This document shows positions 1 through 10,673 of a stretch of 64,000 bases of DNA, piece by piece. The number at the start of each line of letters is the position of its first letter. The stretch's first letter is position 1. The stretch is from Hirsutella rhossiliensis. Taxonomy: Eukaryota > Ascomycota > Sordariomycetes > Hypocreales > Ophiocordycipitaceae. The position numbers and the translations under genes are program-made. The notes beneath the pieces were generated by a model, which was not told the origin of the DNA, did no database searches, and worked only from the letters and a program-made list of their open reading frames with translations. The stretch lies in NCBI RefSeq assembly GCF_020360975.1, contig NW_025408675.1, forward strand, positions 2,852,001 through 2,916,000, given 5' to 3'.

Positions 1-2
1 GA

Positions 3-224
3 CTGATTACTGGTTACCTCGGGGCTGCGCAAAACTATAATGAAGAGGAGATTGCAAACATTGTCATAGACTCACTCATGGCCATTGAGATCAAGGACTG
101 GGTAAGGGGGAACATGAACATGGACATTGGTATGGATCAAACATCGAGGGCGAAGACGATTGGAGAGCTGGCAACGCACACGGTTGAGCGCCTCCGTGTC
201 AAGTATAATGTGGAGGCTAAATAG
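3..224 (+). CDS. 3' end of a synthase gene: C-terminal carrier (ACP-like) domain, probably polyketide synthase
   Basis: An open frame enters from the left edge and ends at TAG 222-224, giving 73 C-terminal residues. The stretch VIDSLMAIEIKDW matches the carrier-protein signature (G/x)-x-DSL-(M/V)-A-(V/I)-E-(I/L), where Ser carries the 4'-phosphopantetheine arm. The tail (GELATHTVERLRVKY) fits the last helix of such a domain. In fungi a carrier domain at the extreme C-terminus is typical of reducing polyketide synthases, and also of some NRPS-like reductases. The segment before DSL is short compared with a usual carrier helix I plus loop, so an intron, a divergent domain or some decay upstream is possible. 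The sequence has normal CA/TG content, so RIP has not touched it. Most of the gene lies outside the window. The carrier assignment is fairly firm; the type of synthase is inferred. Confidence 0.65.
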   Translation: MITGYLGAAQNYNEEEIANIVIDSLMAIEIKDWVRGNMNMDIGMDQTSRAKTIGELATHTVERLRVKYNVEAK

Positions 225-1779
225 CCTATAGGGGGAGGCTCAAAGTCTTTCCTCGTCAGCTACAGACGAGACTCGAGGTGGCCTGCCGTAGCAATTCACG
301 CTCACCATCTCGACACGTCACCCCTCAAGTCCAATCGCGTCCTCTTGGCCTACAATGCATATAGAGGCCCCATTCCGGAAACCACTAAGCGAATACAATT
401 TATGACATCTTTAGCGAATACGTAATATGAGATCGGATTGGCGCAGGTGTTTGCGATGTCTCGTCAAATGACACTTGCTTGATGACCCTCTATCGCCAAC
501 TACCATCCTACCCCCACCTTTGGCTCACACCCACCTTATGCTCAGCAAAATAGCGCCGCCCCATACAAAATTGACCAACTTCACTTACACGGCATCTGTC
601 CAAATTTGAAGATATTCACAAGCTGTTGCCTCTCACGTGTACAAGAATGACTAGACTTCATTTTTATACTATTATCTGGTGGCGCGGAGCGTCGTGGCCT
701 GCGGCACCCTGGCATCGCAAAATGGCAATTTCGACCCCCAATCTCCTCCTGCCTACTTTCGCTTTCCTCCCTCACCAATCTTCCACCACATCTTATAATG
801 TCTCTAGGAAAAACTTCATTTAACCTATATGGGGTGAGTGATGTCTGGGGCAATTTTTTATGTTACGGATAGAGGTCTCTCGCATCTTTAGGTTGCTCAG
901 AAATGGGGAATCCCCCAGAGTCCTATTTCTAGCAGAATGCAAGGCCAGTCGGCATTTGTTGGCCAGAACCAGCCTCAAAGACATCTATCCGAAGACCAGG
1001 AGGGTAGATCAGTCGCCTGGATCCTTCTTTCAGAACCTCTGGGCTACGCTCCGTCGCAGAGTCAGACCCGCGTCTTTCCACGTAGCTGTTTTAAGCAACA
1101 AGGCTGTGAGTCAAAAATGCTGGCCCCGTTTCGCATAGAGAAGATGGATGCAACACGTGTCCGGCAAGGCGATGAACGCGTAAATTCCGACAGGTGAAAG
1201 GGTTGCACAGTACCAAATGGTACTTTACTGCTCTTGAATAAGGTTGATCGAGACTTCTCCGGCTATAAAGGCAGCAACGGTGATCAGATGGCGACCCCGA
1301 CACGGTTTGGCTTACCATATATTAGCGTTTTTCATCCGACGTAGACATAGGATTGCAAAAAACACCGGGTAGGTGAATATTAGAATATACCTTTTTAAAG
1401 AGCCTAGTGAAATTAAGGGTATATCTAAGAGTATTGCTAACTGTACATGTACGTATTGCTATCCGTACATTCGCCCCATTTTTAAGATACGTACCAACGC
1501 CAGCCCGCCCCGCCCATTTATACCGCGCGCGCCTGGCAAGTACCCGTACCGCCCAAATGCCCGCACCCGCGCCTGCGCCCGCCCGCACACACATAGAGGC
1601 AATAAAGGCCACATAACGCATGCCTCTTAATTCGCTTAAATAACGCATTTCCGAGCCTTGAGCTCGAAGTTGCAACAATCGGCCCGTCAATTGATCCGGC
1701 TCCTCCTCTGGCCCTTACAGCTGTGTAGGCGGCGGCGGCGCTGCCTCAATTGCATCCCACTCAACGATCCCTCCAACGC
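225..1779. other. Intergenic sequence of ordinary composition; no gene recognised
   Basis: The stretch downstream of the synthase gene keeps normal CA and TG frequencies. Several 70-120 codon open frames overlap here on both strands, but none shows a domain, a repeated use of one frame or a convincing start context, so none is called. Around 1498-1590 the plus strand is strongly C-rich (repeated CCCGC/GCCCGC). I see no tRNA or rRNA gene. Confidence 0.6.
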
Positions 1780-1851
1780 CTAACGAAGCCGGCTGCCCTA
1801 ACGAAGCCGGCTGCCCTAACGAAGCCGGCTGCCCTGACGAAGCCGGCGGCG
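1780..1851 (+). repeat. 18-bp minisatellite, 4 units
   Basis: The unit CTAACGAAGCCGGCTGCC occurs at 1780-1797, 1798-1815 and 1816-1833, with a variant fourth unit at 1834-1851. The length is a multiple of three and one frame reads Leu-Thr-Lys-Pro-Ala-Ala repeatedly, but the surrounding 67-codon frame has no recognisable protein. It lies within 100 bases of the point where RIP composition begins. Confidence 0.9.
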
Positions 1852-1929
1852 CGCCCCTCCTGCCGCGTCCTCCTCTTAATCCCCTTCCCCTTATATTTCC
1901 TCGAGCTGACGATCCTTGTTGTGACGCTG

Positions 1930-2590
1930 CGAGAGAGCGCGGGCTATAGCTAAGTTTATCGATCTCGTCCCGCCCCTAGCGCCTTCGAACGCTCGCGTTG
2001 AGCCGCCTTAAGCTAGCCTAACTCGAATTAGGAAGCTATAACGCCCGTATAGCCGCAATAGGCGGCTATACCTCTAGTACCGGCTATAATACCGTCTATA
2101 ATACCGTCTATGATGCCCTCGCTATATAGGAACTTAGTATAGGTAGCTTATTATTACGGGGCCGGCCGCGTATAACGGTAATAACGTCGGGATCACGGAT
2201 TCGTAGTAATAGCTCCTTAAGGTCCTAATAGTTATAATTAGTATTAAAATTACCTAAAAAGGGGGGGTTCTTTACTAATAGCTTCTTAAGCTACTATTAC
2301 AAGAGAATATTACGCTTTATAAGCGTTAAACTAGCTTAGAAGCGTTAAAGGATCGTATATATATAAGGGAGCTTAAATTAGTATAAGTATTATTATTTAT
2401 ATAGATAAAAGTCTCTATTTATATAGACGATCTACTTTTTCTACGCGTACCCCGCCCGCCTAGGCCCCGCTACCTAATTTAGCTGCACTAACGTAGTAAA
2501 GAAGGGAGCCGTGCTAAGCGTAGCGTAAAGCCCTACTAAGGGAGAAATCTACCCTTCCTACCTATATCGTAAAGTAAAGCTATTCGCGAT
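1930..2590. other. Transition into RIP-mutated DNA; no gene recognised
   Basis: CA and TG dinucleotides become scarce from about 1930 and TA becomes dominant, marking the edge of the RIP island. Between here and the MULE frame I see short repeats but no interpretable frame. Part may be the 5' flank or terminal region of the MULE element; no terminal inverted repeat could be recognised by eye. Confidence 0.6.
2085..2120 (+). repeat. 12-bp short tandem repeat, about 3 units
   Basis: TATAATACCGTC occurs twice in tandem (2085-2096, 2097-2108), followed by a degenerate third unit (2109-2120, TATGATGCCCTC). The third unit keeps two TG dinucleotides, so RIP is incomplete at this edge. Confidence 0.7.
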
Positions 2591-3640
2591 AGACCTACGA
2601 TTTATCCTTAATAAGCTTGCTAAAGAGCCTACCGAAGAGCCTACCAAAGAGCCTACTAAAGAGCCTGCCGAAGAGCCTGCCGAAGAGCCTACTAAAGAGC
2701 CTACCGAAGAGCCTATTAAAGAGCTCGTCGGGCTACTAATTCCTCTTCTACCGCCCTCGCTAACCTTTAACTCCTTTAACGAGCTCTATAACTTCCTTTA
2801 GAGCTTCTATCGTAGTTATAGCGCCGCTATCGTTAAGAGCTCTAGCTTATATAAGTATATAATTAACGTATAGGTCTTACCTATATATATTATATTTATT
2901 TATAATCGTAACCTTTAGTAAGCTTTATTAAGTAACAGCCTTTATAAAGCTTCCTTATAAAAGCTTAACTACCCTATTAAGATTATCGTATCTATAATAA
3001 AGATATCCTACTAAAAGTAGACTTTTCGCGTTAATAATAGTTAATATAACTATAGGAAATTAATCGACCTTTTAGCTTATAACGTCTATCGCCGCTAAAC
3101 TTAAGTATAGTAAGAGCTTAAGAGAAGCTTTTCTAAGTATTATGCCCTCCTAGCTCGCGAGATAGCCTTAATTATTAAGGACTCTATTAAAGAGAGCTTC
3201 TTCCGCTAGCGAGATATATATAACGACCGCTAGAAGATCTATACCGCGGCCCTTAGTAGTAAGACTATAAAATAGGCTTTTATTAATTACCTTTAACGCG
3301 GCGGCCTTAAGTATATAGTTAAATTTAGCGACGATATCGATAAGTAAAAGGTTAAGGCTATCTTTTAGATATACCCTTAGTATAAGTAGATATAGAAGCG
3401 CTTTATAGAAGTCTTAGGACTTAATAATATATATAAAATAAACTAGTTTAAGATATATCTCTTCTTAGCTACTAGAGTTACTAGTTAATAGTCTATAGCT
3501 AGCTTTACTTTTAGCCTTATTAATATAGAGAAGGAGGAAGGGTTCTAGTAGCTTTATATAAGAATATACCACTATATTCCTATTTTACTATTATAAAGAA
3601 ATAATAGGTATAGGGAGGCTCTATAATATAGTCTAAGAGA
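2591..3640 (+). pseudogene. RIP-degraded Mutator-like (MULE, Hop-like) transposase
   Basis: One frame can be read for about 350 codons if TAA/TAG are taken as former Gln/Trp codons. It starts with an acidic-basic Glu-Pro-Thr-Lys/Glu repeat tract, then a FAR1/WRKY-GCM1-like DNA-binding region beginning FNSFNELYNFL with a following IIFIYNRNL block, then a MULE transposase segment with LNNIYKIN (family form LDxTYKTN, holding the first catalytic Asp, here Asn) and SLINIEKEEGF (family form LxxxEKEExF). The frame lacks the later part of a MULE transposase, so the gene is truncated near 3640. Family assignment rests on these motifs and their order; transposition function is long gone. Confidence 0.65.
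2622..2717 (+). repeat. 12-bp coding repeat, 8 units (EPTK/EPTE type)
   Basis: Eight in-frame 12-bp units of the form AAAGAGCCTACC encode Lys/Glu-Glu-Pro-Thr/Ala quartets in the N-terminal part of the MULE frame. Units differ by single substitutions (ACC, ACT, GCC, ATT; AAA, GAA). Charged tandem repeats of this kind usually form a disordered linker. Confidence 0.85.
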
Positions 3641-4106
3641 ATAACCCTTAAAGATAAAAAGACCTCTACTAGATATCTATAGCTTCTTTTAGGAAAAGCG
3701 GGTCGAGATAAGCCTATCTTAATAAATAAGAATATATATAAAATATATAAGTTAATTACGAATAGAACGGATACCCTATTACCTATTTTAGCTTAGCGGT
3801 TCTAAAGATATCTACGATACGAGAATAGGTAGGGCATAGAATATTCTAGTTAAATCTAATACTTATACTAGAGCCTATAGTCTTACGTCGACTATTACGC
3901 TATAATCGGACCACCTACTAACTCTAGAGGACTTACTATAGATAGAGCTTTTTAAGCACTATAGAATTTGCTAGAAAGCTAACTAATCGGTCTATTAATA
4001 AGCGAGTAATAGTCTATAAAAGATAAAGGATTTCCCTAGGAGTAGGAGGTAGAATAAGTAAGTTCGTAAGTATCTTTTATAACGCTATTCTTTTAATATA
4101 TTATTC
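3641..4106. other. Unassigned RIP-mutated sequence
   Basis: The stretch sits between the end of the readable MULE frame and the Copia A LTR. A plus-strand frame can be followed in part but shows no motif I recognise. It may be the remaining MULE sequence or a separate relic. Confidence 0.5.
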
Positions 4107-4583
4107 TCTCGTAAAGAGAGACGCGAGAAGTATATATAAAATATATAAAGGTAAAAGTAAAAGTAAGGGGTTAGATAGGTAAGGCAGAGATATTTAATTC
4201 TTACGGGAGCAGCAATTATAGTAAGGGAGTAATTATTATATTACCTTAATTATCCCTCTTTCCTTTATTTAACGCCCCTTTCTATACCTATCTAGCATCT
4301 TAATTAATAAAGAAGATCCTACTTAAAGAAGCTACTAATATCCTCTTAACTACCGAGCTTTTTACTAGGTTTTCCCCTTTATTCTAGCCGTTACCGGTAT
4401 ATCCGTCTTATCTTTCGCTACCTCTATAGGAAGCTATCGCTACTTTTGCTTCCCCTCTTACTCCTACCCTCCTCTTTATACCTCTTTTTAGCTCTTTCTT
4501 TTAAACCGGTTTTTTAGCTTCCTAGGTCCCTCGTGCTAAGGGATATCTCTAAGAACTACGAAATTAGGCTACGCTTCGCGATA
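4107..4583 (-). repeat. Copia family A LTR (3' LTR of a minus-strand fragment)
   Basis: It is the reverse complement of 36817-37293 and of the solo LTR 11086-11546, recognisable along its whole length. In its own direction it begins TATCGCGAAGCG and ends near GAGA. Immediately upstream (4584-4590 on plus, TACCCCC) lies the complement of the GGGGGTA polypurine tract also found before the LTR at 36817, which fixes the LTR start and shows this is a 3' LTR. Confidence 0.8.
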
Positions 4584-5968
4584 TACCCCCTTAGCTATAG
4601 CCTGCCCTTATAAAAAGGGTAAATCTAAATAATTAGGCCGGTAAGCGTATAGAGGAGGTCTTAGTCTATACTTATCCCTTACTTAAGAAATCCGGGTTTT
4701 AGCCCTAGGCTCTTTTAGACCTACTTTAGGAAAAAAGGGCCTAAGGAGGAAATTAAGTCCTATAAGAAAGGGGGGCTTCTCTAAGGATAAGTCCCTAAAA
4801 AGGGACCTTTAAGAAGAATAAGTCCTAATTAAGCTAGGGGCCCTCCTTTAAGATAAGTCCTAGTTCCTCTCTTTAGCTATAGACGTCTCTTTCCTCCTAC
4901 GTACCGTTAGCTCTTCTCGTAGACTCTTAAGGCGGGCTTCTAAGGATAGCTTCTCTCGAACGTCTTCTAGCCTAATTTACTATAAAAAGATAGCTAGCTT
5001 CTACTTTAATAAGGGCTTTATAAGACCGTCGGCTTTTATTACTACTATTAAAACCTAAAGGACGGAAATAAATCCCCTTTAGACCTCTTAGCGTAACTAA
5101 TACTAATAGATATCGATATACTATAGCTAGGTCGATAGTTTACTATTTTCCTCTATAAGAATTTATATAGTCTATATATTATTATATTCTATAAATAACG
5201 GGGTCGGAACTTATAGTTATAAAGATATAAGTAGTAAGCTAAGAGAAATCGCTTCTTTTAACGCTTTTAAAAGAGCTAGTAGCTCTACTTCTATACTTAA
5301 AGTTATAATAGTAGCTTACTTCGAAGCTCTCTAAGCAATAGTTCCTTTAAAAAGGGATATAATATACCCCTATAAGCTCTTTCTATCTAAGGAAATATCT
5401 ATAAAGGATAAATCGCTTAAATAAAGGAAGATTTTAGTAGCTAATTTCTTCCTTCCCTACCCTCTTAAGCGTAGACTATATAATCTTATTAAATAGAAAT
5501 AAAAGATAGCTTAGTCTACTACTTCTTAATGCCTAAGGCTAGGATTCTAGTTATACCTAGCTAGCTAGGAGACCGTAAAAGAGATATCTAGTCTAGTAGA
5601 AATAGCTAAAAAAAAAGTAGGGAGCCTACCTTCTATTAGTATAGGTGTTTCTCTTACTCCTTAGCTAGAAAGGATAGATTAAGTAAAAGCTCTTCGTTTA
5701 ATATAAGTATAGAGGGAAGCTTCTTATCGAGGGAATTAAGGAGGAATTTATAAGCGACCTTATCGATATAAGCGTCTTAGGTAAGCTAGATAGTTTATTA
5801 GGACCTATTTTAAAGGATTTATATCCCTAGGAACTACTTTAGCTCCCCTAGCCTAGTTATCTTATACTTTTATTATAGGCCTTTTATAGCCTCCTTAGTA
5901 GTTACTTCTTCTTCTTTTTAGTAGGCCTAGATAATATCGTCGATATAAAAGAAGACCGTGATTTTAGA
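4584..5968 (-). pseudogene. Copia A pol fragment: end of reverse transcriptase and RNase H
   Basis: The sequence matches the reverse complement of about 35500-36816, the last part of the Copia A element on the plus strand. It includes the region of the reverse transcriptase active site (around 5925-5955) and the RNase H-like tail through to the 3' LTR. The match stops at about 5968, where Gypsy 1 sequence begins, so the 5' half of the element is missing. Stops are frequent and all fit RIP. Confidence 0.75.
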
Positions 5969-6353
5969 CCCCTATTAAAAGACTATTAAGCTTTATAACC
6001 TATAGGCTAATAACTCTTTATACTATAAACTTTATATATAGCTTATTAAGCTTCTTTTTTAGCCGTGCCGACCTATAGTTAAAGAGGTTTAGCTATACCT
6101 TATCCTTTACTATAAACCTATTTATTAAAGCCTTAATCTTATTAGTATACCGCTCTTAATCTTATACTATAGTAGCTATCGCGGATTAATAATAATCTAT
6201 AGTTTCTTATAGCTTTTATATAAATATAAAGGCGCGGCCCTCTAGTAATAAATTACTATATTACTCCGGTATTATATCTATAGTAAAGGGAACTAGTAAG
6301 GGCGGTTTAAAGCTCTATATTATAAAGAAAAGGGCTATTTTAATAGAGGTATA
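5969..6353 (-). pseudogene. Gypsy family 1 pol 3' fragment
   Basis: It matches about 45030-45438 in the same orientation, i.e. the C-terminal part of pol (integrase end) in the minus-strand Gypsy 1 element. It is cut on the left by the Copia A fragment and on the right by a plus-strand Gypsy 1 LTR, so one Gypsy 1 copy appears to have inserted into another. The five bases before the LTR are GTATA; the matching right-hand duplication is lost with the truncated 3' end. Confidence 0.7.
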
Positions 6354-6537
6354 TATAAGAGTCTAACTATTTTAAGTTATAGGCTTAGGCTATAGCCTAA
6401 GCTATATAATTATATATAAAGGGCCGGATCTTATATATATATATATAGGCTAGCTATATATAAAAGAGCTCTATATAGCTTATTAATATTATCCTATAAA
6501 TAGTACCTATATATATACCTCTACCTACTCTATAATA
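6354..6537 (+). repeat. Gypsy family 1 5' LTR (184 bp)
   Basis: It is the reverse complement of the 186-bp LTRs at 27589-27774, 42960-43145, 49727-49912 and 50562-50747. The ends are TATAAGAGTC...CTCTATAATA, expected from TG...CA termini after RIP. A run of TA repeats and a nearly palindromic TAGGCTTAGGCTATAGCCTA segment lie inside. gag sequence follows on the plus strand, making this a 5' LTR. Confidence 0.85.
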
Positions 6538-9500
6538 GTATAAGCTATTAACTAATAGATCTAATAGATATCCCTTTAAAGAGGGTACTACTTTCTTAAG
6601 GGAGTACTCCGCCCCTCCTTAGATAGATAGGAAGTATTATAGCTATCCTAGAAGCAATTAAAAGCGCGACGGCTAGTAAGAAGGATAAGGTTCTTACTAT
6701 ATTAAGGGAGCTATTTATAAGACTAGCTTTAACCCCTATAACCTCTATAACGCTAGTTATAGTAGCGATACTACTAATATAAAAGCTACTCCCTTAGCTA
6801 ACTTAAGATAGTAAGCTAGAGTCCTTTTACTTCTTCCTTAGCTAGCTATAAATAAAGTTTATAACTAATAAGAAATAGGGCCTAAATAGCTATCGCGATA
6901 TAGTATAGTATTCGCTCTTTTATATACTACTAGAGCCTTAGATATAGCGGATCTCTAGATTCTAAGATAAGGGTAGCCCTAATAATAGACGCGACCTATA
7001 GGACTTCTTTTAATACCTAATATATATATTTAGTAATATATAAGAGTAGGAGAAAGCGTAAGATAGGCTATAGACCCTTAGGTAAAGAGATAGATAAACC
7101 TTTAGCGAATTCCTTTTTAATTTTAAAGAGACGCTCTTATAGGTAGTAGGGACTATAGTATAAGAAGATAGAGCGAAGCTTATATAGCTATAGAATTTAA
7201 TTACGCTAGCCCTATAAGAGCTATTTATCTTTATAATTATACCTATTAACTATAGCGAGTATATAAGCTAGTTAATAATAGTAGTATAAGGCTATAAGTA
7301 AACGCTATATTTCTAAAAGCTTTATAAGTATATACTATATAGCGGTAATAGGATTACCGCCCCTTTATAAGAGGAATAGCTAACTATTAATACTAATAAG
7401 GATACTATAATATCGGCTACCTATATAGACTGAGCTAAACGTAATAGGAAGTTATTATCGAATATCCCCTATACTATCTTATACTCTAAGTAGCGGGCGA
7501 AGTAAGTAATAAGTAAGGAAATTAGGAAAAAGAAAGCTAATAGCCGCTACTTATATTATAGCGCGTTTATATACTTTATATTATAAAGCCCCTTCCTTTT
7601 AGCTTAGCGGCCTATAATAGTTTAAGTAGCGAAGATAGAACTACTCCTTACCTTAAACGATAAAGAGGACTCCGCGCCCCTAAGCTTAAAGGAAAAAGAG
7701 TAGCTCTAAAGTAAAGATGGGCTCTAGAGCCTTAATTACTAATACTAGTAAAGGAAAAGGAAGAATTATCCGCTTATATAGAAAAGGAGCTTACTTTAAT
7801 ATAGGTTATAATTAATAACTCTTTACTTATCGTTGCTCTTATAAATAAGGGCTATTAATACTACGCCGTAGTTAACGAGGCGCTTATATAAGAGATATAA
7901 GTACTAGTAGAAAAGATCGCCCTAAGGCGAGTAAAAAGCGCCTTAAGCGCGATAGAGGGTATAGTAATTAAGGGTATTATATAGCTAGCTATAGAGGTTA
8001 ACGGTTACTATAAGCTTATTATAGCCTATATAATCCCTTAACTAAAGTTTCCCTTAATCCTTAGGAAACCCTAGTTATTATATATAGAGTTATACTTAGT
8101 TCTATACTAAAAGAAGCTATAGTTTAAGCTTATATAATAGTAGGTCTACTACGACGATAGTTCTATAAGCGTTAGACTAAGCGTATAAGCTTTATACGCG
8201 GCCTAAGAAGTCCTTACCTCTATCTTTATAAGAACTATATAATAAGTAGAGTAGGAGGAAGGCTAGGCAGCGGCTAATATAGCTATCTATATAGTTAGCT
8301 TAGCGGATATTAATAAGGCCCTTTAAATAAAGAAGCTAAAGTCTCCCTCTAAGCTATAGTAGTAGATACTAAAGCGCTTTTATAACCTCCTACTACTATT
8401 TAAGTCCTAGGAAGTAGATAAGCTTAACCTATATAAGCTAAAGGTAAACTATAGGATTATACTCTATATTAATAAGAAGGGGTAAGAACTACCTATACTA
8501 TTTAGACTACTATATAGTATATTATATATAGAGCTATTAATACTAAAGAAGACGGTAAGAGACCTCTTAAATAAGGGCTTTATTTAAGTAAGTAGCTCTA
8601 AAATAAGAGCGCTAGTAATATTTATATATAAACTAAGCGGCGGGATATAGTTCTATTACGACTATAGGGCTCTAAATATAATTATAAGGCTAGACCGCTA
8701 CCCCTTACTATTAATTATAGATACGCTCTATAACCTTTTAAAGGCGAATTAGTTTATAAAGCTAGATATAAAATAAGCGTTTTATAAGGTATAGATCTTA
8801 GAAGGTAACGAGTAAAAGACAGCGTTCTATATATACTATAGCTTATTCGAATAGCTTATAACGCCCTTTAGCCTCTTAAGAGCGCCCGCTACCTTCTAAT
8901 ATTATATTAATAATATACTTTAAGACTTCCTCGATAAGTTCGCCTTTATATATATAGATAATATCCTTATCTATATAAGCGGCTCTTATAAGGACTATAT
9001 ATAGAAGGTATAGAGGGTCCTAAAGCGCCTCTAACTTTATAGGCTTTACTTTAACTTAAATAAGTACGAATTTAAAGTTAAAAGGGTTAAGTACCTAGGC
9101 TTTATTATTTATATAAGCGTAGGTATATAAGCGGATCTTATAAAGATCTAAGCAATTTAGGACTAAGCGGCCCTAACTATATAAATAGGCGTATAGAGCT
9201 TCCTTAAGTTTATAAACTATTATAAGATATCTATTAAGGCTTCTCTTATATTATAATACCCTTAAATAAGATTACTAGGAAGTAGACCGCTTTTTATTAA
9301 GGGCCTATATAGGAAGAAGTATTTTATACGCTTAAGGACTTATTTTTATAAGCCTTAGTATTACTTTAATAAGATTTTAACTAGTCTACGTTAGTTAAAG
9401 TAAACTATAGCGGCTAGGTACTTAAAGGAACGCTCTCTTAGGAAGTAGATAAGTAGAAGTAACTAATAGCGTTCTACTCTTATAAGATAACCCTAGTAAA

Positions 9501-10093
9501 GCGGAATTATATTATTTACGATAAGGAGATACTAGCGATTATTAGCTACCTTAAGTAATAGTAAGCGGAGCTTTAAAGCTATAAGAGCTTTAAGGTTCTT
9601 ATAGACTATAAGAACCTTAAGTACTTTATAACCCGCTAGTACCTCTTAGAGCGGTAAGCCCGCTAAGTAGAGTATCTCTTGTACTTTAACTTCGCGATTA
9701 AGTACCGGCTAGGGCGGGACTCTATAGTACTAAACGCGCTTTCCTAGTAAGATTAAGACCGGCTAACGGGAGCGGATATCGAAGCGCGAGACCTAGAGCT
9801 TATCCTATAAGAAGCGCTATAGACCTATATAGGAGCTTCCTTAACGGAAGAAGGCATAGGGCTAATAAACGGGCGCCTCCCTATACCCCTACCTCGGTCT
9901 AAGGAGGAGGGATAGACCGGCCCTAAGGCGCGCGTAGTAAGGGTATTTTAAGATAAAGCCCTTTAACGCTTATAAGATAGGATATTATCTCTTAACTATA
10001 CCTATAAGAGCGTGCGCTATACTATTAAGTCCGGCGTACGACGCTTAGATCTAAAGCTAAAGCTAAAGGTATAAGTAGCTAACTATTATATTA
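6538..10093 (+). pseudogene. Gypsy family 1 gag-pol, truncated at 3' end
   Basis: Reading through RIP stops gives, in order: a gag-like region (about 6560-7700); a retropepsin-like region near 7850-8100; a reverse transcriptase from about 8350, including the block TYIDN-IL around 8950, where the YxDD box has become YxDN; a connection/RNase H region (about 9250-9650); and a start of the integrase side up to 10093. At 10094 a Copia B LTR interrupts it and the rest of pol does not resume on the far side of that copy. The order PR-RT-RH-IN is that of Ty3/Gypsy elements. Confidence 0.75.
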
Positions 10094-10658
10094 TAAGGAA
10101 TAGTATTCCTACTATAAATAAAGCAGCTATAATATACTCTCCCGATTATATAAGCTAATAAGTAGTATATTAACTATAGATAAATTCTATCCTATAGAGT
10201 AAGAATCGCTCGTTATTTTATATATTATTATATATTAAATAGGTTACTAGTTATTATATAATTAGGAATCGAAGGAATAGAGCTAGCTTAGAATACTAGC
10301 TAAGACTTTTTAAGAATACCGGTATAACTAACCTCCTTTAAATACGAATATTAGTAGAACTAAGATATATCTAGCTATACTTAAGGTATCTTTAAATTCC
10401 TTAGTTTTAGGGCTATATAGCAGCCTAAATTCGGTCCTAAAAGGTTCTTCCGTTTAGCTATAATTATCTATATAAGGCAGTATATCCGCTAGTAGATAGA
10501 GATAGAATTATTAACTTTAATACCTCTTCTATATACTAATATACTACTAATAAATTCCGTTGAAAATCCTACCTTATACTCTTTCTTCCCCTTAATTATA
10601 TAGTCTTACGTAATTCCTTAATTTCCTAAAATTCCGCTTTTTCTTATATACCTTAAGA
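10094..10658 (+). repeat. Copia family B 5' LTR (copy 1)
   Basis: This 565-bp block is repeated at 16386-16951, 21872-22439 and 39054-39621. It begins TAAGGA and ends CTTAAGA. The boundaries come from the solo copy at 39054-39621, which is flanked by a 5-bp target duplication, and from the primer-binding site that follows here. Confidence 0.85.
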
Positions 10659-10673
10659 GGTTATAAGCCCGGC
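10659..10673 (+). promoter_or_regulatory. Copia B primer-binding site, initiator tRNA-Met anticodon region
   Basis: GGTTATAAGCCCGGC follows the LTR directly. Undoing one RIP change (TAA from TGA) makes it complementary to the anticodon stem-loop of initiator tRNA-Met around CAT. Copia elements are known to prime from this internal half of tRNA-iMet rather than from the 3' CCA end. Confidence 0.7.

Noticed and set aside
581..1690. Several overlapping 65-122 codon frames on both strands
   Set aside because: They overlap each other in different frames, have no domain or compositional signal, and the longest (1322-1690 minus) is driven by a C-rich low-complexity tract.
1780..1851. CRISPR-like direct repeats
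   Set aside because: The units are contiguous without spacers and the organism is evidently a fungus.
1750..1953. 67-codon frame through the 18-bp minisatellite
   Set aside because: The open frame comes from an 18-bp unit, a multiple of three; there is no protein signal outside the repeat.
6400..6470. Long TATATA runs as promoters
   Set aside because: They occur in every Gypsy 1 LTR and all through RIP DNA, so they do not identify a promoter on their own.
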